Of a DNA stretch of 64,000 nt, positions 1-8,537 are shown in pieces (within the stretch, counting starts at the first letter, position 1; every line of letters starts with the position of its first letter). Under the pieces are notes generated by a model, which worked only from the letters and a program-made list of their open reading frames with translations, was not told the origin of the DNA and searched no databases. The position numbers and the translations under genes are program-made. Source of the stretch: Catellatospora sichuanensis. Its GTDB lineage: Bacteria; Actinomycetota; Actinomycetes; Mycobacteriales; Micromonosporaceae. The stretch spans positions 460,178-524,177 of the forward strand of contig NZ_VIQO01000002.1 in NCBI RefSeq assembly GCF_007483665.1, given 5' to 3'.

Positions 1-208
1 CGGCAGGCCGGTCGTCGGCCTGCTCGACGTCACGCACCGGCTCGCCGGCTCGACGGCTCCGGCCCACCCGCCAGCGCGTGGGCAACCAGGCCGGGAAGGT
101 GTACCACAGCACCCCGACGATGGCCGCCAGCAGCAGGAACAGAAATGCGGCCAGCCCGAACGGGATGACGTCGTCGAAGATCGCGACCGTCTCGTTCCAC
201 CATCGCAT
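1..208 (-). CDS. Partial membrane protein, probable DUF4129 family (N-terminal part)
   Basis: The reading frame is open from an ATG at 208 to the window edge, giving about 69 residues beginning MRWWNETVAIFDDVIPFG. One hydrophobic stretch around residues 16-38 is followed by a basic segment (LPTRWRVGRSRRAGEP), so it is a single-pass membrane protein with the rest outside the window. The start overlaps the stop of the gene upstream by one base (TGATG), so the two are translationally coupled. A DUF4129 protein commonly follows this type of membrane protein in actinobacteria; that assignment is by context, because the diagnostic C-terminal domain is missing here. Confidence 0.6.
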   Translation of the reverse strand, partial: MRWWNETVAIFDDVIPFGLAAFLFLLLAAIVGVLWYTFPAWLPTRWRVGRSRRAGEPVRDVEQADDRPA

Positions 209-1194
209 CAGCGTGCCGCCAGCATCTCAGGGCTGGGCTCGCGGTGCCGGGCGGCGCCGGTGAGCCACAGGTCGAGGCCCTCCAGCCGCACCCGCGACTC
301 GATCAGCAGCGCGGCGTCCAGCGCCGCCAGGCTGGCGTACGCCAGTGCATTGGCGGCGACGATCATCGGCACCAGCAGCCACTCCGCCACGTCGCCCGGC
401 AGGTCCAGATACGTCACCCCGGCGAGCAGGCCCAGGTAGAAGGCGAAGCGGATGAGCAGCCAGGAGAAGTAGCCGACGACGCGGACGGAGGCCGCGCGCA
501 TGCCACCGCGGAAGGCCAGCCCGGCCGCCCGCTTCAGCGCGCTCAACGGCCCGCGCCGCTCGATCGTCACCGCGACCGCGGCCAGGCCGAACAGCGGATA
601 CCCGAGCAGCCACACCGGGCCCAGGAACGCCCCGAGCGCGGCGGGCACCGCTGCGACCAGGCCCACCAGGGCGATCGCCTCGACCTCCCGCAGCCGGTCG
701 CGCCACCGGAACCGCGGTACGGGCTTGCCGGTGACCGCCGAGACGGCCGCCCGGCCCGCCGCCGGTCCGAGGCAGCTGATGATCAAAGCTTCGAGGCCCG
801 CGCCGATCGCGAGCAACAGCCAGTAACCGCTGCTCAGACCGGACGGGCCCGCACTGAGGTGGATGCCCAGGGTGAGCCGCCCGGGCACCAGCACCGCCTG
901 CTCCAGCAGCGCGAGCACCGCAGCGGTCGCCAGCAGCACGACGGCACGGCGGCGCACCAGCTCGGAAGCGGTGTCCAGCAGCTCGCCCAGGGTCAGCGGG
1001 CGCAGCGGCAGCGCTTCGTCACGCGGCAGCCGGCGCGCGGCCGAGGGCGCGGCGCGTTCCAATCGTCGCTCCGAGGGGGTGTCGGCGGAACGTGGGCAGA
1101 CCCCGGAGCGACGCGCGACAGGCGCGGCGTGCCGGGACCAGCCGTGTTCCGGGGGGTGGCGGAGGCCGCCGCCATCCTGGCACGGCGTGGCCAC
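208..1194 (-). CDS. Multi-pass membrane protein of unknown function
   Basis: A 328-residue ORF whose N-terminal 60 residues are Arg/Pro/Ser-rich and look poorly conserved. The recognisable part begins at PLRPLTLGELLDTASELVRRR, a motif typical of actinobacterial multi-pass membrane proteins annotated as glycerophosphoryl diester phosphodiesterase membrane-domain-like. About five to six hydrophobic helices follow (for example VVLLATAAVLALLEQAVLV and IALVGLVAAVPAALGAFLG). The only start visible in frame is GTG at 1194; a shorter protein from a non-standard start cannot be excluded. It is divergent from mtrA and coupled to the DUF4129-like gene downstream. No catalytic motif is seen, so no reaction is proposed. 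Confidence 0.65.
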   Translation of the reverse strand: MATPCQDGGGLRHPPEHGWSRHAAPVARRSGVCPRSADTPSERRLERAAPSAARRLPRDEALPLRPLTLGELLDTASELVRRRAVVLLATAAVLALLEQAVLVPGRLTLGIHLSAGPSGLSSGYWLLLAIGAGLEALIISCLGPAAGRAAVSAVTGKPVPRFRWRDRLREVEAIALVGLVAAVPAALGAFLGPVWLLGYPLFGLAAVAVTIERRGPLSALKRAAGLAFRGGMRAASVRVVGYFSWLLIRFAFYLGLLAGVTYLDLPGDVAEWLLVPMIVAANALAYASLAALDAALLIESRVRLEGLDLWLTGAARHREPSPEMLAAR

Positions 1195-1204
1195 ATACGT
1201 GGCC
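1189..1204. promoter_or_regulatory. Perfect inverted repeat GGCCAC-N4-GTGGCC between divergent genes
   Basis: Six-base perfect arms around ATAC lie in the short spacer between the minus-strand membrane gene and mtrA. The position suits an operator shared by both directions. The repeat overlaps the GTG at 1194 proposed for the membrane gene, so either that start is wrong or the element is fortuitous. No regulator is assigned. Confidence 0.35.
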
Positions 1205-1310
1205 CCTACCCTGGCCGATCGGACGAGATCGGTGAAGCGGGTTCGTGTCTCGGCGGGTGGGATGGGATATTGGACGGCATGAGCGAGCCGATGATGCCGA
1301 GGTTTACCGC

Positions 1311-2000
1311 ATGAGGGCGCGTGTCCTGGTGGTGGACGACGATCCCGCGCTCGCCGAGATGCTCGGCATCGTGCTGCGCAGCGAGGGCTTCGTGCCCGCC
1401 TTCGTGGCCGACGGCGAGCGGGCCCTGGCCGCCTTCCGCGAGGCGCGCCCCGACGTGGTGCTGCTGGACCTGATGCTGCCCGGCATGAGCGGGCTGGACG
1501 TGTGCCGCGCCATCCGGGCCGAGTCCGGCGTGCCGATCGTCATGCTGACCGCCAAGAGCGACACCGTCGACGTGGTGCTGGGCCTGGAGTCCGGCGCCGA
1601 CGACTACGTGGTCAAGCCGTTCAAGCCCAAGGAGCTGGTCGCCCGGGTGCGGGCGCGGCTGCGCCGCGGCGAGGACGTGACCCCCGAGCTGCTGACCATC
1701 GGGCCGCCGGACAACCAGATCATCATCGACGTGCCCGCGCACACGGTGACCCGCAACGGGTCCGAGGTGAAGCTCACCCCGCTGGAGTTCGACCTGCTGG
1801 TGGCGCTCGCCCGCAAGCCGCGCCAGGTGTTCACCCGCGAGGTGCTGCTGGAGCAGGTCTGGGGCTACCGCCACTCGGCCGACACCCGCCTGGTGAACGT
1901 GCACGTGCAGCGCCTGCGCGCCAAGATCGAACCGGACCCCGAGCGCCCGGAGATCATCTTGACCGTGCGCGGCGTGGGTTACAAGGCCGGCACCAGCTAA
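1311..2000 (+). CDS. mtrA: Response regulator MtrA (OmpR/PhoB family)
   Basis: DNA-binding response regulator of the MtrAB system, which in actinobacteria controls cell-wall, division and osmotic genes. The 229-residue protein has a receiver domain (about 1-120) with acidic pocket D9-D10-D11, phospho-acceptor D53 in VVLLDLMLPG, T80 and K102 in the VVKPF motif. A winged-helix effector follows (LTPLEFDLLVALARKP, then LVNVHVQRLRAKIE and VRGVGYKAG). ATG at 1311 is chosen because the domain begins right after it; an upstream in-frame extension lacks family sequence. mtrB follows after 12 bases, so they are co-transcribed. Gene order with mtrB and lpqB matches Rv3246c-Rv3244c of M. tuberculosis. 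Confidence 0.95.
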   Translation: MRARVLVVDDDPALAEMLGIVLRSEGFVPAFVADGERALAAFREARPDVVLLDLMLPGMSGLDVCRAIRAESGVPIVMLTAKSDTVDVVLGLESGADDYVVKPFKPKELVARVRARLRRGEDVTPELLTIGPPDNQIIIDVPAHTVTRNGSEVKLTPLEFDLLVALARKPRQVFTREVLLEQVWGYRHSADTRLVNVHVQRLRAKIEPDPERPEIILTVRGVGYKAGTS

Positions 2001-2012
2001 CCTTGCCTGACC

Positions 2013-3806
2013 GTGACCACCCCCACCCCCACCCCCATTGAGCTGCCCGAACCCCGCGAGGCGGGGCACGACGGGCAGCCTTCGGGCGTGCCCGGACGGG
2101 CCGCGCAGGCCCGCACCACGCTCAAGCGGCTGGTGAAGCAGACGGCCCGGGTGCCCGCACTGCGGCCCACGGCGCGGCGGCTGGCCCCCGGGCTGCGTCA
2201 GGCCCGCCGGATCTGGCGGCGCTCGCTGCAGCTGCGGATGGTCACCATCACCCTGCTCTGCTCCAGCGTGCTGGTCGGCGGCTTCGGCTACCTGATCGCC
2301 GACAGCAGCACGACGAGCCTGCTGACCGGGGCGGAGGAGGACGCGGAGGGCCAGTTCCTCAAGGGCGTCCGGGACGCCACCGACCAGCTCAAGTCCATGC
2401 CGAGCGCGGAGAGCCCGGACATGCCACGTCAGGTGGTCGGCCTGCTGGGCACCCTGGCGGGCCCGGGACAGGGCAGTGTCGTGGTGTCCATGCAGTTCAG
2501 CAAGGAGCGGGTGAATCTGCCGGGTGGAGGCGACGGGCTGTCCTGGCCGCAGGGCCCGAACCTCGACGAGGTGATCACCGACGAGCTCAAGGATTCGATC
2601 ACCAAGACCGGCGACTACTACCACCAGTACGTTTCGGCCAACCTGAAAGACCCCGACACCGGACACGGCAGGACCCGCACCTACCTCGTCTACGGCTCCC
2701 CGGTGCCGGCGCCGAAGTGGACGAACGGCTCGGTCGAGCTGTACTACCTCTTCCCGGTGGACACCGAGGTCGAGGTGGCCGAAGACATCCGGTCGACCGT
2801 GAGTTTCGTCGGTGTCGCGCTGGTGCTGCTGCTCGGCATGGTCACCGCGCTGGTCACCCGAGCCACCGTCAGTCCGGTCCGGGTGGCGGCCCGCACCGCC
2901 CAGCGCCTCTCCGCCGGCCTGCTCGACCAGCGGATGGTCGTCAAGGGCGAGGACGAGATGGCGCTGCTGGCCGACGCGTTCAACCAGATGGCGGCCAACC
3001 TGCAGCGCCAGATCGTGCGGCTGGAGGAGATGTCCCGGCTGCAGCGGCGGTTCACCTCGGATGTGTCGCACGAGCTGCGCACCCCGCTGACCACCGTGCG
3101 GATGGCGGCCGACCTGCTCTACTCGCAGCGCGAGGACTTCGACCCGGCGTCGGCGCGCAGCGCCGAACTGCTGCAGGCAGAGCTGGACCGGTTCGAGGAG
3201 CTGCTCACCGACCTGCTGGAGATCAGCCGGTTCGACGCCGGCTTCGCGATGCTCGACTCCGAGCCGACCGACCTGGTCACCGTGGTACGCCGGGTGACCG
3301 AACGCCTGGCGCCGGTGGCCGAGCGGGTCGGGGTGAGCCTGGAGCTGGTGTCGCCGGATCCGCCGATCATCGCCGAGATCGACCCGCGCCGGGTGGAGCG
3401 GATCCTGCGCAACCTGGTGGGCAACGCGGTCGACCATGGCGAGGCGCGGCCGGTGACGATCACGCTGGGTATCGACGCACGTGCTGTCGCGATCACCGTG
3501 CGCGATCACGGGGTCGGCCTGAAGCCAGGCGAGGACAAGCTCGTGTTCAACCGGTTCTGGCGGGCCGACCCGTCCCGGGCACGGCAGACCGGCGGCACCG
3601 GCCTCGGGCTGTCGATCAGCCTGGAGGACGCCCGGCTGCACGGCGGCTGGCTGGAGGCGTGGGGGGTGCCGGGCCACGGTGCCCAGTTCCGGCTCACGCT
3701 GCCGGTCCGGGCCGGCGGCCGGCTGTCGGGTTCGCCGCTGCCGCTGGTCCCTGCCGACGAGGTGGTGGTGCGCCAGCGCGCGGACCGTCCGGAGGTGCCG
3801 GCATGA
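2013..3806 (+). CDS. mtrB: Sensor histidine kinase MtrB
   Basis: Partner kinase of MtrA. The 597-residue protein starts at GTG 2013 with an unusually Pro/Thr-rich cytosolic leader, then TM1 (about 72-95, MVTITLLCSSVLVGGFGYLI), an extracellular loop of about 165 residues, TM2 (VGVALVLLLGMVTALV) and a HAMP domain (TVSPVRVAARTAQRL). The dimerisation box SDVSHELRTPLTTVRMAADL carries H353, followed by N box ILRNLVGNAVDHG, G1 box VRDHGVGLKPG and GTGLGLSI. All kinase motifs are intact. The stop TGA overlaps a possible ATG at 3803 that is in frame with lpqB, though lpqB more likely starts at 3878. Membrane-located, in an operon with mtrA and lpqB. Confidence 0.95.
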   Translation: MTTPTPTPIELPEPREAGHDGQPSGVPGRAAQARTTLKRLVKQTARVPALRPTARRLAPGLRQARRIWRRSLQLRMVTITLLCSSVLVGGFGYLIADSSTTSLLTGAEEDAEGQFLKGVRDATDQLKSMPSAESPDMPRQVVGLLGTLAGPGQGSVVVSMQFSKERVNLPGGGDGLSWPQGPNLDEVITDELKDSITKTGDYYHQYVSANLKDPDTGHGRTRTYLVYGSPVPAPKWTNGSVELYYLFPVDTEVEVAEDIRSTVSFVGVALVLLLGMVTALVTRATVSPVRVAARTAQRLSAGLLDQRMVVKGEDEMALLADAFNQMAANLQRQIVRLEEMSRLQRRFTSDVSHELRTPLTTVRMAADLLYSQREDFDPASARSAELLQAELDRFEELLTDLLEISRFDAGFAMLDSEPTDLVTVVRRVTERLAPVAERVGVSLELVSPDPPIIAEIDPRRVERILRNLVGNAVDHGEARPVTITLGIDARAVAITVRDHGVGLKPGEDKLVFNRFWRADPSRARQTGGTGLGLSISLEDARLHGGWLEAWGVPGHGAQFRLTLPVRAGGRLSGSPLPLVPADEVVVRQRADRPEVPA

Positions 3807-3877
3807 GGTGGCACACGTGGCGGGTGGCGCGCACGGGCCCGGCCGCCGGTCCCGGCCGGTCTGACCGAGGAGCGGGC

Positions 3878-5734
3878 ATGAAGGAGCGGACCGAACGTGC
3901 CCGTACGGGCACGTCCTGGCTGGCGGGTGTGCTGGTGGCCGGATTCGCGGCGGCCGCCCTGGCGGGCTGCGGTATCGGCGTCGACTCCGGCGTGGTGCGC
4001 GACGGCGCCGGACCGACGGCCGCTCCGGGGCAGGCGCCGCCCGGGAGCTCGGGGCCACAAGCGCGCGACGCCGACGAGCAGAAGCCGAGCAAGCTCGTCA
4101 AGGACTTCCTCGAGTCGGCGGCCGGTGACCACGGGTTGCCCGCCACGCACGAGAACATCATGGACAACGTCGTACGGAGCTACCTCGGCCCGGCCACGCG
4201 GGAAGAGTGGAAGCCGAGCGGTGACGGAGACCTGACCCTCGTGCAGTTGATCGAGGATCCGACGGAGGTGTCGTCTCAGCACATCGTCCGGGTCAGAGTC
4301 CGCTACCTCGGTGTCCTCACCGTCGACGGACGCATCAACCCGCATGAGGGCGGCGAGAAGACGCTCACGTTCAAGGTCGAGCAGATAGGCCAGCAGGGTC
4401 TGTTCATCACCGATCTGCCGGCCGACCTCCTGCTGTCGCGGTCCGGCCTGCTGGGGTACTACGACCAGGTGCAGATCTACTTCTGGAACAAGGACGGCAC
4501 CTCGCTGGTGCCGGATCTGCGCTACATCCCGAAGGCGCTGGAGCAGCGGGAGAACCGGCTGCTCGACTGGCTGTTGAAGGGACCCGCGGACTGGCTCAGC
4601 CCGGCGGTCCGTCCCCTGCCCGAGGGCACCAGGCGCTTGAACAACATCGTGAAGGACGATCAGAAACTGGTCGTCAGCCTGGCCGGTGTCGCCGACATGG
4701 CCGAGGTGGCCGTGCGCGACTCGCTTGCCGCGCAGCTCTACTGGACGCTGCTGCCCAAGGGTCAGCTGGAGCTGAAGGTCGAGTCGCGGGTCTACCCGAC
4801 CTCGGGCAACTTCACGGCCGCCAACCGGGCGGTCGGCACCGGCGAGATTCGTGATCCGGGCCGCTATGCGGTGGACCGCGACGCTGGTGTGCTCCGGCGC
4901 ATCAGCAGCCCGGAGGAGAGGGGCGCGCTGCCCCTGCACACCGAGTCCAACAAAAATGTGAAGTCTGCCGGGGTGGCCGCGCGGGAGGCGGCGTTCGCTC
5001 TGGTGCGCCAGGAAAAGGGCCGGGACCGGCTGTACGTCGGGCGCAAAGAGAGCGAGCTGCACCCGGTCGACATCGCTATCGATGGCGCGCCGCTGGGCAT
5101 GCCGTTCTGGCTGGACCGGTCCGCCGAGGTCGTGCTGGTGCTGGGCAAGGGCAGCCTCTGGGCCGCCAGGATCGACGACCGCAAGGCGGTCAAGGTCGGG
5201 AGCGGGGGGAAGCCGATCACGGCTGCCTCCGTCGCGCCGGACGGCAGGCGGATCGCCTTCGTGAGCCGCAACAAGCTGTACATCGCCCCGCTGCTGCGGC
5301 AGGCGAACGCGGTGGGCACGTTCGCGATCGGTCAGGCGCGCGAGTTGCACACCAGCCTGACCGAGTTGCGCGGCGTCGGGTTCCTGCGGGAGGACACCCT
5401 CGTCGTCGCCAGCGCGGGATCGAAGATCCAGCTCGCCCACGTCTCCGTGGACGGCGTCGTGGAGGAGGTCCTCACGACCAACGTCAAGGCGGAGGTCTCC
5501 AACCTCGTGGGATACGTGCCCGACGCCCGGCGGCCGGAGCGTACGGGCAACGTGCTTCTCGACGTCGACGGCGAGGCCCACCAGGCGTTCGAGGGCGCGC
5601 TGCTGGCACCGCTCAGTGCCGGTCTCATCCTGCCTCCGGCGCCGGAGCCGACTGTCACGCCCTCGCCGGCCGTGTCGGGATCGCCGCAGCCCGCGCCGGA
5701 AGTCATCGCGTCGGCCGCCTGCTACGAGGGGTGA
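3878..5734 (+). CDS. lpqB: Lipoprotein LpqB with GerMN and beta-propeller domains
   Basis: Extracytoplasmic lipoprotein; in mycobacteria LpqB interacts with MtrB and modulates MtrA signalling. ATG 3878 is preferred over an in-frame ATG at 3803 because GAGGAG lies six bases upstream and a lipoprotein signal starts directly (MKERTERARTGTSWLAG, hydrophobic core, lipobox LAGC near residue 31). The 618-residue protein then has a linker rich in Gly/Pro, a GerMN-type sporulation/germination domain (about 190-310, with LLDWLLKGPADWLSPAVR) and a C-terminal beta-propeller (PDGRRIAFVSRNKLYIAPL), ending in a Pro-rich tail. comF begins 3 bases after the stop. Confidence 0.93.
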   Translation: MKERTERARTGTSWLAGVLVAGFAAAALAGCGIGVDSGVVRDGAGPTAAPGQAPPGSSGPQARDADEQKPSKLVKDFLESAAGDHGLPATHENIMDNVVRSYLGPATREEWKPSGDGDLTLVQLIEDPTEVSSQHIVRVRVRYLGVLTVDGRINPHEGGEKTLTFKVEQIGQQGLFITDLPADLLLSRSGLLGYYDQVQIYFWNKDGTSLVPDLRYIPKALEQRENRLLDWLLKGPADWLSPAVRPLPEGTRRLNNIVKDDQKLVVSLAGVADMAEVAVRDSLAAQLYWTLLPKGQLELKVESRVYPTSGNFTAANRAVGTGEIRDPGRYAVDRDAGVLRRISSPEERGALPLHTESNKNVKSAGVAAREAAFALVRQEKGRDRLYVGRKESELHPVDIAIDGAPLGMPFWLDRSAEVVLVLGKGSLWAARIDDRKAVKVGSGGKPITAASVAPDGRRIAFVSRNKLYIAPLLRQANAVGTFAIGQARELHTSLTELRGVGFLREDTLVVASAGSKIQLAHVSVDGVVEEVLTTNVKAEVSNLVGYVPDARRPERTGNVLLDVDGEAHQAFEGALLAPLSAGLILPPAPEPTVTPSPAVSGSPQPAPEVIASAACYEG

Positions 5735-5737
5735 GCC

Positions 5738-6460
5738 GTGCCGGTCGGGGCGCTGTTGCAGGCACTGGTCGACCTGGTGCTGCCCGCGTCCTGTGCCGGG
5801 TGCGGCGAATCCGCTCAGCCGCTGCGCTATGAGGTGTGCGCGGACTGCGCACGGGTGGTCGAGTCGCTGCGCGCGGCACCGACCCGCCCTGACCCCGCCC
5901 CGGACGGGCTGCCCGCCTGCGTGGCGCTGGGCGCCTACGACGGGCGGCTGCGGGAGCTGATCCTCGGCTTCAAGGAGCGCGGCCGGCACCGGCTGGCCCG
6001 GCCGCTGGGCGCGCTGCTGGCTGAGGCGGTCGCGGCCACGGCGGCCCCGGGGCGCCCGCTGCTGTTGCTCTACGTCCCGGACACGGCCGAGGCGGCCCGG
6101 GCCCGCCACGGCGACCACATGCTCCGGCTGGCCCGTGCCGCGGCGCAGCGGCTGCGTGAGGCCGGTCGGCAGGCCGGCGTCGCCGCCCCGCTGCGCGCGC
6201 TGCCGAAGGCGGATTCGGCGCACCTGTCGTCGGCCCAGCGGGCCGCGGGCGCGGCGGGCGCGTTCGTGCTGCGGGGCGGGGCGGTGGAGCGGGCCCGGCG
6301 CGCCGCGCCCGGGTCCGTGACGGTCCTGTTGGACGACATCGTGACCACCGGGGCGACCCTGGCGGCCGCATCGGTGCTGCTGGACAGCGCGGGCCTGCGG
6401 GTCGACGCGTGCGTGGCGCTGGCCGCGACACGCCGTTACCTGCCGCAGCGCGCAATATAG
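5738..6460 (+). CDS. ComF family phosphoribosyltransferase-like protein
   Basis: A 240-residue protein beginning with a zinc-finger-like segment (PASCAGCGESAQ then EVCADC) followed by a type I phosphoribosyltransferase fold. The PRPP loop is VTVLLDDIVTTGATLAAASV, with a preceding RxxKxDSAHLSSAQR-like segment. Relatives include ComFC/GntX, linked to DNA uptake in competent bacteria; the role in actinomycetes is not established. The GTG start lies 3 bases after lpqB, giving an mtrA-mtrB-lpqB-comF run. The next gene is hpf across a structured 260-base spacer, the neighbour pair reported for the raiA-motif RNA. Confidence 0.88.
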   Translation: MPVGALLQALVDLVLPASCAGCGESAQPLRYEVCADCARVVESLRAAPTRPDPAPDGLPACVALGAYDGRLRELILGFKERGRHRLARPLGALLAEAVAATAAPGRPLLLLYVPDTAEAARARHGDHMLRLARAAAQRLREAGRQAGVAAPLRALPKADSAHLSSAQRAAGAAGAFVLRGGAVERARRAAPGSVTVLLDDIVTTGATLAAASVLLDSAGLRVDACVALAATRRYLPQRAI

Positions 6461-6708
6461 CCGTAATCTTCGGATAATGGCTGGATCGATGCTGGGTGAC
6501 GGCTCCGTGACGCGCGGTACCGAAAGGGCGAATCTCGTCAAAACAGTCTTGGTACAAGGGATGACGAGTGGCTGACAAGAGGCTAGCGTCAGAAGCCAAC
6601 CACCTGATGGAGGTCACCGCTCAGCGGTGAACGAGAGCGTCGGAAGGGGCTTACAGAAGTGCGCCCCGGACACCAGTTGCCGGGGTGTTCCGCACTCGGA
6701 CAGACCGT
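6461..6708 (+). ncRNA. Structured leader upstream of hpf, candidate raiA-motif RNA
   Basis: The spacer between comF and hpf (raiA) is rich in complementary segments: CTCGTCA (6534-6540) with TGACGAG (6562-6568); GGCTGAC (6570-6576) with GTCAG (6588-6592) and following GCC; CACCGC (6615-6620) with GCGGTG (6624-6629); and a two-part stem AGTGCGCCCCGG (6658-6669) with CCGGGG (6680-6685) plus CGCACT (6691-6696). Unpaired A-rich stretches (GAAAGGGCGAA, AAAACAG) lie between. The raiA motif is a known structured RNA of Firmicutes and Actinobacteria found beside raiA and comFC, exactly this setting. Pairings are read from sequence; assignment to the family is inference, and the 5' end is not determined. 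Confidence 0.6.
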
Positions 6709-6720
6709 GGGAGGTCAGGC

Positions 6721-7356
6721 GTGGACATCGAGGTCAAGGGTCGTAATGTCGAGGTTCCGGATCATTTCCGGGTACATGTAGCCGACAAGCTGCAAAAAGT
6801 TGAGCGTTACGACCAGAAGATCATTGAATTCGACGTCGAGCTAATCCACGAGCGCAACCCGCGCCAAGCTGATTCCTGCCAGCACATCGAGATCACCTGC
6901 GTGACCCGCGGCCCCGTCATCCGCGCCTGCGGTGCCGCCAGCGACTTCTACTCCGCACTGGACGAGGCTGTGGAGCGGCTCGACCGCCGCCTGCGCAAGG
7001 CCGCTGATCGCCGCCGGGTGCACCGCGGCCGTCGCGCCCCGCTCTCCGTCGCCGAGGCCACCGCGAACTTGGCCCTGTTCGAACCCCCCACGGGCGGCAC
7101 GGCCACCGCCACGCTCGCGCGCTCCGCCAACGGCGCGGGCGGGCCGATGGACGCCCTGGAGGACCAGGACCAGCCGTGGCACATCGTGCGGGAGAAGGAG
7201 TTCTCCGGTGAGCCGATGACAGTCGACGACGCCCTGTACCAGATGGAGCTGGTCGGGCACGACTTCTACCTGTTCCACGACAAGGACAGCGGCCGGCCCT
7301 GCGTCGTCTACCGCCGCAAGGCGTACGACTACGGCCTCCTGACGCTGGCCTGGTGA
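6721..7356 (+). CDS. hpf: Ribosome hibernation-promoting factor, long form (HPF/RaiA)
   Basis: Binds the 30S decoding region and pairs ribosomes into inactive 100S particles in stationary phase. The 211-residue protein has the N-terminal S30AE domain (MDIEVKGRNVEVPDHFRVHV, about 1-100), a linker, and the C-terminal dimerisation domain (about 150-211: QPWHIVREKEFSGEPMTVDD, ending RKAYDYGLLTLAW). GTG 6721 is chosen because GGGAGGT sits just upstream and homology starts there; an in-frame ATG-less extension to 6685 runs into the leader hairpin. It follows the candidate raiA RNA and is closed by a strong terminator. Confidence 0.93.
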   Translation: MDIEVKGRNVEVPDHFRVHVADKLQKVERYDQKIIEFDVELIHERNPRQADSCQHIEITCVTRGPVIRACGAASDFYSALDEAVERLDRRLRKAADRRRVHRGRRAPLSVAEATANLALFEPPTGGTATATLARSANGAGGPMDALEDQDQPWHIVREKEFSGEPMTVDDALYQMELVGHDFYLFHDKDSGRPCVVYRRKAYDYGLLTLAW

Positions 7357-7370
7357 ACCGATAGGCAGGC

Positions 7371-7407
7371 ATCGGCCTGTCCCATCCCGAGGATGGGACA
7401 GGCCGAT
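7371..7407. terminator. Intrinsic terminator, convergent hpf / GNAT genes
   Basis: A perfect 16-bp stem (ATCGGCCTGTCCCATC and its complement) closes a five-base loop between convergent genes. No long T-run follows, but the stem is strong and probably serves both strands. Confidence 0.8.
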
Positions 7408-7415
7408 CCTTCGTG

Positions 7416-8537
7416 TCAGCGGTACTTCTCGGCGATCCGCACGTACTGGATGTCGTCGACGCGCGTGCCGTCCCGCGTGGGCAGCCGCGCCTTGAGCGTT
7501 CCCTCGAGCTCGAATCCGGCCCGCTCCAGCACCCGCCGCGACGCCTCGTTGTAGGGAAACGTCCCGGCGACCACACGCACCACACCGGCCTGCTCCATCG
7601 CCCAGTCGCTGAGCAGCCGGGCGGCAGCGGTGGCGAAACCCCGTCCGCGGAACTCCGGGCGCAGGGCGTAGCCGAGGATCGCCTGCTGCAGGAAACGCTC
7701 GTGGTAGTACAGGCCGATCTCACCGGCGAACGCACCGCTGTCGGCGTCCAGGATGACGCAGGTGGCGCGGGTGCCCGCCAGCCAGTCGGCCTCGGCGCAG
7801 GCGCAGCGTTCGCGCACCCCGTCCAGGGTGATCGGGCCGCCGACGTTGCTGCGGGCCACCTCCGGCAGCTCAGCCAGCGCGAAGTAGTCCTCGGCGTCGG
7901 CCGTTGTGATCCGGCGCAGCCGCACCCGTCCGTCGGTCAGTTCGCCGCCGGGGAGCTCGGGCAGGCCGGGCGGCACCGGGCCGGGCGGGTCGCCGGCCAG
8001 CCGGACGAACGCCACGTAGTCGCCGTGGGAGCCGTCGCGGCGGGTGGACGCGCCACGGCGTACACCCTCGCGGGTGAAGCCCGCCGCCAGCGCGACCCGC
8101 TGGCTGGCCGCGTTGTCCGGCACCGTGAACAGCTCCATGCGGATCATGCCCAGCGTGCCGAACGCCCAGTCGGTGATGGCACGGGCGGCCGCGGTGGCCA
8201 CGCCCCGGCGGCGTGCCCACGGCGCGACCCAGTAGCCGACCTCGGCCTGGCGGCGGTCCTCCAGCAGGTGGCTCAGCCCGGCCCCGCCCAGCACCTCGTC
8301 GGTGACCGGATCGACCACCGCCCAGGACGCCCCACCCGTCTGCCAGTTCTCCGGCGATCCCTCGGTGATCCACCACCGGGCATGCTCCATCGTGTACGGC
8401 GCGGGCATCGCCGCCATGAAGTGCGCCGTCACCGGATCGTCGCAGGCCGCACGCAGCTGATCGGCGTCGCGGATGCGCCAGGGCCGCAGCCGCACCGTGC
8501 CGCCGTCGATCGTCAGCGGCTCACGCGGCCCGGTCAT
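7416..8537 (-). CDS. Tandem-domain GNAT N-acetyltransferase
   Basis: A 373-residue protein with two GNAT domains. The first (about 8-180) has RLRPWRIRDADQL and acetyl-CoA loop VAPWARRRGVATAAARAI; the second (about 205-373) has RLRRITTADAEDY and ALRPEFRGRGFATAAARLL. Both keep the R/Q-x-x-G-x-G/A loop, so both may bind acetyl-CoA. Substrates are unknown; RimJ-like side-chain or small-molecule acetylation is typical of the family. The ATG at 8537 overlaps the stop of the last 68-bp mini-ORF, so translation is coupled through the repeat array to the single-domain GNAT gene upstream. Confidence 0.88.
   Translation of the reverse strand: MTGPREPLTIDGGTVRLRPWRIRDADQLRAACDDPVTAHFMAAMPAPYTMEHARWWITEGSPENWQTGGASWAVVDPVTDEVLGGAGLSHLLEDRRQAEVGYWVAPWARRRGVATAAARAITDWAFGTLGMIRMELFTVPDNAASQRVALAAGFTREGVRRGASTRRDGSHGDYVAFVRLAGDPPGPVPPGLPELPGGELTDGRVRLRRITTADAEDYFALAELPEVARSNVGGPITLDGVRERCACAEADWLAGTRATCVILDADSGAFAGEIGLYYHERFLQQAILGYALRPEFRGRGFATAAARLLSDWAMEQAGVVRVVAGTFPYNEASRRVLERAGFELEGTLKARLPTRDGTRVDDIQYVRIAEKYR

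Noticed and set aside
1206..4058. Minus-strand ORF of 950 codons opposite mtrA-mtrB
   Set aside because: Antisense shadow; the plus-strand genes have complete functional motifs.
3506..6541. Minus-strand ORF of 1011 codons opposite lpqB-comF
   Set aside because: Antisense shadow rich in His/Gln/Arg without any recognisable family.
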